Source: Primulina eburnea (taxonomy: Eukaryota > Streptophyta > Magnoliopsida > Lamiales > Gesneriaceae). Taken from it: a stretch of DNA of 64,000 bases. Shown here in pieces: positions 60,301 through 64,000 of the stretch; the first letter of the stretch is position 1; every line of letters starts with the position of its first letter. The stretch lies in NCBI RefSeq assembly GCF_022965805.1, contig NC_133101.1, forward strand, positions 2,108,001 to 2,172,000. The letters run 5' to 3'. The notes under the pieces are model-generated. The model saw only the letters and a list, made by a program, of their open reading frames with translations. It did not search any database and was not told the origin of the DNA. Made by a program: the position numbers and the translations under genes.

Positions 60301-61818
60301 TAGTACTACCAAATCCTTGAATTCGACTTCCCAGGCTATTTTCCGCAGGTGTCAATTTGCTCTCATCTGAAGAAAATAAAGCAGATAGTGTTTCCTGTGC
60401 TGTTTCGCGGACAGCTTTGTTCAATGCATCGCCCTTCAAAGGATCTGGTTGGCCCTTGTAGTGTATCAATTGCCGTACATCAACCGAATTCCTTTGCATT
60501 TCCCTTCTAAACTCCACACCGGACTTTCCAACAGCATATTTGATGACCCTCAATGCCTGAAGATAAGAAATTAATACATCAGAAATTTCGCAATCATAGC
60601 AGGTGCCAGCACAATAAACCAATCACCATTTTTCAACGTTTGTTTCATCCATCAGCATTCAGCAGGGTTCAGTAGGCATGGCTTCATGAAAAATTAAGAA
60701 ATAATTTATTGGATAAACTAGAAGCTAGAAGAAGGTACACAAATCCACAAACAAAACACCGAGGAGATAGACTAGGTGGATCTAGTCACTTCTCAGTTTA
60801 TCATTATTATCCACCAATTACTAACACCGCAAGCAAAACATTATCAAATGATTGTATAAAAGAGCTGCCTCGAAAGGTGCCCATTCACTTGACTATTAGT
60901 CCAATCAAATGTATGAATTTAGTTTCAGATAGATTTTGGTTCAAATTCTTAAGCTGTATCAACAAAAGGATCACAGAATAGAACATCAAAAACTTTTTTA
61001 GATTACAGCACTCATTGTCCAGCTCCAGCCACACATAAATAAACGTAGTTTGACAAAGTCTACAAAATTTCAACAAAAAACCTACACAAGCATACAAATT
61101 GAACTTGAGGGAAGCAAAATGTTCATGATCATTCCTGAAATTCTCCAAATGATTATTATCGTATCTTATTTGATAAGCTACGTAAGAATCTACGGCTCTT
61201 TTCAGTGGCTTTGGTTTAAATCAGGTATCCCAATAACTTAGAAAAGGTAATCCCATCCAGCAACATCAAATGCATACAAAAATGGCAAACTCCTCATCCA
61301 ACTGAGCCGTTCGATAATATCTAATGAACAGCTGCAAACGATAAACCCCTTGATCAAAATATATGATCTTATTAACATTTCAGTTGATCAGGAAGTATGA
61401 CAATCACAAATTTTGCAAGTTAAAAAAAAGGTTATTAGGCTATCTTGCAACTCCAGAATCATAAGGAGAACTATCATGCAACTAAAAATTCAACCCACAT
61501 GTCCCTAGTCATAGTAAAAATTAACAAGACTGGCTTAGTTTTAACAACCTCAAAACGAAAAATTGGAGTAAATAAAAAGAGAGAAAAAAAAACCCAAGTT
61601 AAATGAAAGACCTTCTGCTTGACGATGGGTGATTTATGCTGGAGGCGCTTGAGGATAAACTCGGCGACTTCTTTAACGATTGATACATGCGCAGACCTCA
61701 GCAAATCACAAATTTCCTCCAGTTTGTAGACTGGAGTCACCCTATCCTCGTCCGACGTGGCTCCGTCTATCATTTTCGACCTCCAGTACGACTCCACGGC
61801 CCTCCTACTCTGGTCCAT
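57383..61818 (-). CDS. MTV1: MTV1-like ENTH/VHS (epsin-like) trafficking protein
   Basis: Five exons: 61612-61818, 59804-60556, 59468-59623, 57644-58597 and 57383-57424. All introns are phase 0 with GT-AG borders, giving 703 residues, close to the Arabidopsis protein (about 690). MTV1 is a clathrin-associated epsin-like protein of the trans-Golgi network needed for sorting soluble cargo to the vacuole. Residues 1-125 form the ENTH/VHS-type helical domain (YWRSKMIDGATSDEDRVTPVYKLEEICDLL, KSPIVKQKALRVIKYAVGKSG). A linker with a conserved TIKQGLSSFIQSP-type stretch follows. A second helical segment (about 285-372: EEKLLESIVTAGGVRLQPTR, VRMKAICVLEAVLRK) comes next. The disordered tail (373-703) is rich in Asp, Ser, Asn and Gln, with DPFG/DPFD and DLL-like words suited to adaptor binding. 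The 13-residue last exon (DHLASAREPKRLS) was placed from splice signals and phase. Confidence 0.9.
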
Positions 61819-62503
61819 TTCTCCGTTTCTGCTTTTGAATCGATCAAAGCTTTAAGATCGATCTTCGATCTATCGGCCAAATCATAAAATATTCAACGAA
61901 TTACCGATATATGGATCGATCGACCGAGCTACGAATCAAAAACAGGGGAAATTGGAGCAAATGTCGATGTTTCCCAGCGAGACTCGGAAGCAGATAAATA
62001 GTTGAAAGTATTTTTCCCTGAGGTTTTGTTTTTTTTACTTCTGAAATATCAATTTGTCAGTAAAACTAAACAAAATATTCATGAAAAATACTGAAAATCC
62101 CTTCAAAAAAAAAAATACTGAAAATCCCTTAAATATTCCTCAGAAAATATATAGATTTATTTATGGTTCCACTTTCACAAATAAATTTCCCATTTTACTT
62201 ATTAGTCCTTATTTAACTAGTATTTTAATAAATATGTAAAAAGTTAATGAAAATAACTAATATATTTAATAAATATAAATATATTTATAAAATAATATTA
62301 AATATAGAGATTATACTATGTATTTATTAAAATACAATATTTATATATAAGACGGATGAAATTTTAGACAACCCTCGATCATGTCCAATTTCATTAATGG
62401 TGAAATTCAGAAATGTTCATAGATCTCAATAAACCATTCACATACTATCGAGACGAGTAAATAACTTGGAGGTGAGCTACGGAGATGTTCATGGATCTAA
62501 ATA
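61819..62503 (-). promoter_or_regulatory. Leader and promoter region of the MTV1-like gene
   Basis: The leader next to the ATG (61831-61920) has 'gatcgatcttcgatctat' palindromic words and is repeated upstream at 62621-62710. Beyond 62000 the sequence is AT-rich without obvious motifs. Confidence 0.4.
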
Positions 62504-62618
62504 GAGTAGGTTTCTTATGAGACGGTCTCACGAATCTTTATCTGTGAGATTGGTCAAGCTTTATCTATGAGACGGTCTCACGAATCTTTATCTTATGAGA
62601 CGGTCTCACGAATTATAC
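62504..62618 (+). mobile_element. Degraded MITE, GTGAGACNGTCTCAC family, copy F
   Basis: Three copies of 'atgagacggtctcacgaat' within 115 bp and fragments of the family middle ('tttatctgtgaga'). It looks like a rearranged or tandemly duplicated end of the MITE seen intact elsewhere. Confidence 0.6.
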
Positions 62619-62620
62619 GA

Positions 62621-62710
62621 TTTTGCTTTCGATTCTATCAAAACTTTTAGGCCGATCTTCGATCTATTGGCCAAATCCTAAATATTTAATAAATCACCGC
62701 TATATGAGTT
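62621..62710. repeat. Duplicate of the MTV1 leader
   Basis: 'ccgatcttcgatctattggc' and its flanks match 61836-61920 with about 15-20 percent differences. The copy lies about 790 bp further from the gene, directly next to MITE copy F. Confidence 0.75.
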
Positions 62711-62991
62711 AGATAATATGATATTAATTACAAAATTTAAAACTATTATTTGTCCCATTCAAATAATTAATATAAAATTAAATTATTGTGAAAAAAAAAA
62801 ACCAAGTTCCATATTGTTTAAACCAAAAGGGTACGAAACATCCGAATAATGACGCTTGAATACAAAAATGTCCATAACCAAATGTGAAATAATATTTACA
62901 AAAATAAGAATATCAATTTTTTTTCCCAGAAATCAGATCCTCCCTTTTGCATGGCTGCTCGTCCTTTTCGAAGGAACAAACATAATTGTAC

Positions 62992-63310
62992 ATGAACGAG
63001 CTCGACATTGGGTACAAGATCCCTCGTTGGCTTATGCAGATTGTGAAGAGTGAGGTTGTGTGGCCGAAGGTTTGGAGGGATGTGGTTCTTTTGCTGACTC
63101 CGCCAATGAAGGTGTGTAGGAGACCATGGACGATGCGGTGAGGCTGGGGGCGAAGCTGGTGAAGAGGAAATGGGACAGGAAAATGGACGTAGATATTAGG
63201 ATCGGAGGACTACGTTTGCTGATGTGCGGGCGAGGCTGGGCTCCGATGAGACCGTAGGGGTTTCCGGCGAGGATGGCAGTGTAGCGACTTCCGCCAGTCA
63301 CGCAGCTGTC
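62992..63310 (+). pseudogene. Possible broken coding sequence, unidentified
   Basis: A G+C-rich island in AT-rich DNA. From ATG 62992 a frame reads MNELDIGYKIPRWLMQIVKS and continues through VWPKVWRDVVLLL to a TGA near 63140. Another frame opens at the same place (TMDDAVRLGAKLVKRKWDRK, then MDVDIRIGG) and stops near 63257. The two look like one protein split by a frameshift. I do not recognise either part. It could instead be two exons, or chance. Confidence 0.3.
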
Positions 63311-64000
63311 TCCAGAATGCGAGGAGTGTTTGAATTATACTACTATAAAGTGTGCTTATTTGTGGTCCTATTGAATCTCCTATATCGTTTTGTTTTTGTT
63401 TTTGTTTTTGCTTTTTATTTTTTTTTTCATTTTTTGGGTTGCTTGTTTGGAACATAAGTCTTGAACTTGAGATATCGTCTTTTTTTATTGGGATATTGAG
63501 ATTATGAGGTCAAAAAAGTCTAATAAAAAAATATGTTTGGTTTTTGTTATTTTAGTTTTTGGGAATTTGATAACTGACGAGAGAAGATTGGTCAAATGCG
63601 ATGTTACAATTAATCGAAACCACTAATGTGATATATATGTGTGAAATTCATCTTTATAAAAATTAAAGATATATCTAGATCGAACAATTTTATGGAATAA
63701 AAACAAATATTAGAGTTGTTTGTCTCGTCAAATAACTTCAATTCCATGTATAATTTTAGATGTATGTGTTTTTTATATTTTCGACAATGTCTAATTCACG
63801 TTTTCATTAAAATTAGTCAACAAATGTTTTTACAGTTTGCAGCATGACAATACAAAATTATAAAAATCATAAAAATAAATTACCACCACTTGACTACAAA
63901 AATAAAAAAGAAATTTAATGTGATTTATATTCATTTTACTAAATATATTTTGAATTTATATGCATAAAAATATGATAAAATTTTATTTTGTATACAACAA
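63311..64000. other. AT-rich end of the window, no gene seen
   Basis: Poly-T and TTTTTG repeats near 63380-63430, then plain AT-rich sequence. Confidence 0.55.

Overview
This is nuclear DNA from a flowering plant. The genes have GT-AG introns, two belong to plant-specific transcription factor families (ZF-HD and RADIALIS-type MYB), intergenic DNA is very AT-rich, and LTR retrotransposons are nested in one another. The gene set points to a eudicot. Repeat texture suggests an asterid, possibly Lamiales, but that is a low-confidence guess.

Layout. 1-5.8 kb: AT-rich, mostly one copy of a diverged segmental duplication (about 1120-4560). 5.8-16.9 kb: a nested repeat block. A minus-strand solo LTR (5795-16928, target duplication CTTTA) holds an intact Ty3/gypsy chromovirus with apparently identical LTRs (6294-13830, target duplication GTATC) and a foldback-type DNA element flanked by a direct duplication of its host sequence. 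18.0-19.2 kb: an intronless AlkA-like DNA glycosylase gene (+). 21.6-26.6 kb: the second copy of the segmental duplication, running into an ERD6-like sugar transporter pseudogene (-). 29.8-30.9 kb: a zinc-finger homeodomain gene (+). 34.0-35.5 kb: a three-exon secretory LEA gene (-). 37.6-44.3 kb: two tandem LTR-like repeats, then a non-autonomous gag-protease LTR element (39357-44259, target duplication ATTAT) carrying 59-bp hairpin tandem repeats and a G-skewed tract. 45.4 kb: a short RADIALIS-like MYB gene (-). 46.5 and 53.8 kb: two TRIM elements. 48.9-52.0 kb: a four-exon DUF829/TMEM53-like hydrolase gene (-). 56.0 kb: a small single-membrane-span protein of unknown function (+). 57.4-61.8 kb: a five-exon MTV1-type ENTH/VHS gene (-).

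The genes do not form a pathway. The set sugar transporter (pseudogene), AlkA-like glycosylase, ZF-HD factor and RADIALIS-like factor matches, from memory, the Arabidopsis neighbours At1g75220-At1g75250 and the duplicate block near At1g19450-At1g19510. The window therefore looks like an old conserved gene block, spread out by transposons, in which the transporter has decayed. I found no convincing new biological system. The most informative structures are the duplication pair with MITE empty sites, the gag-pro element and the TRIMs.

Exon boundaries were read by eye from splice consensus, reading frame and family similarity remembered without a search.
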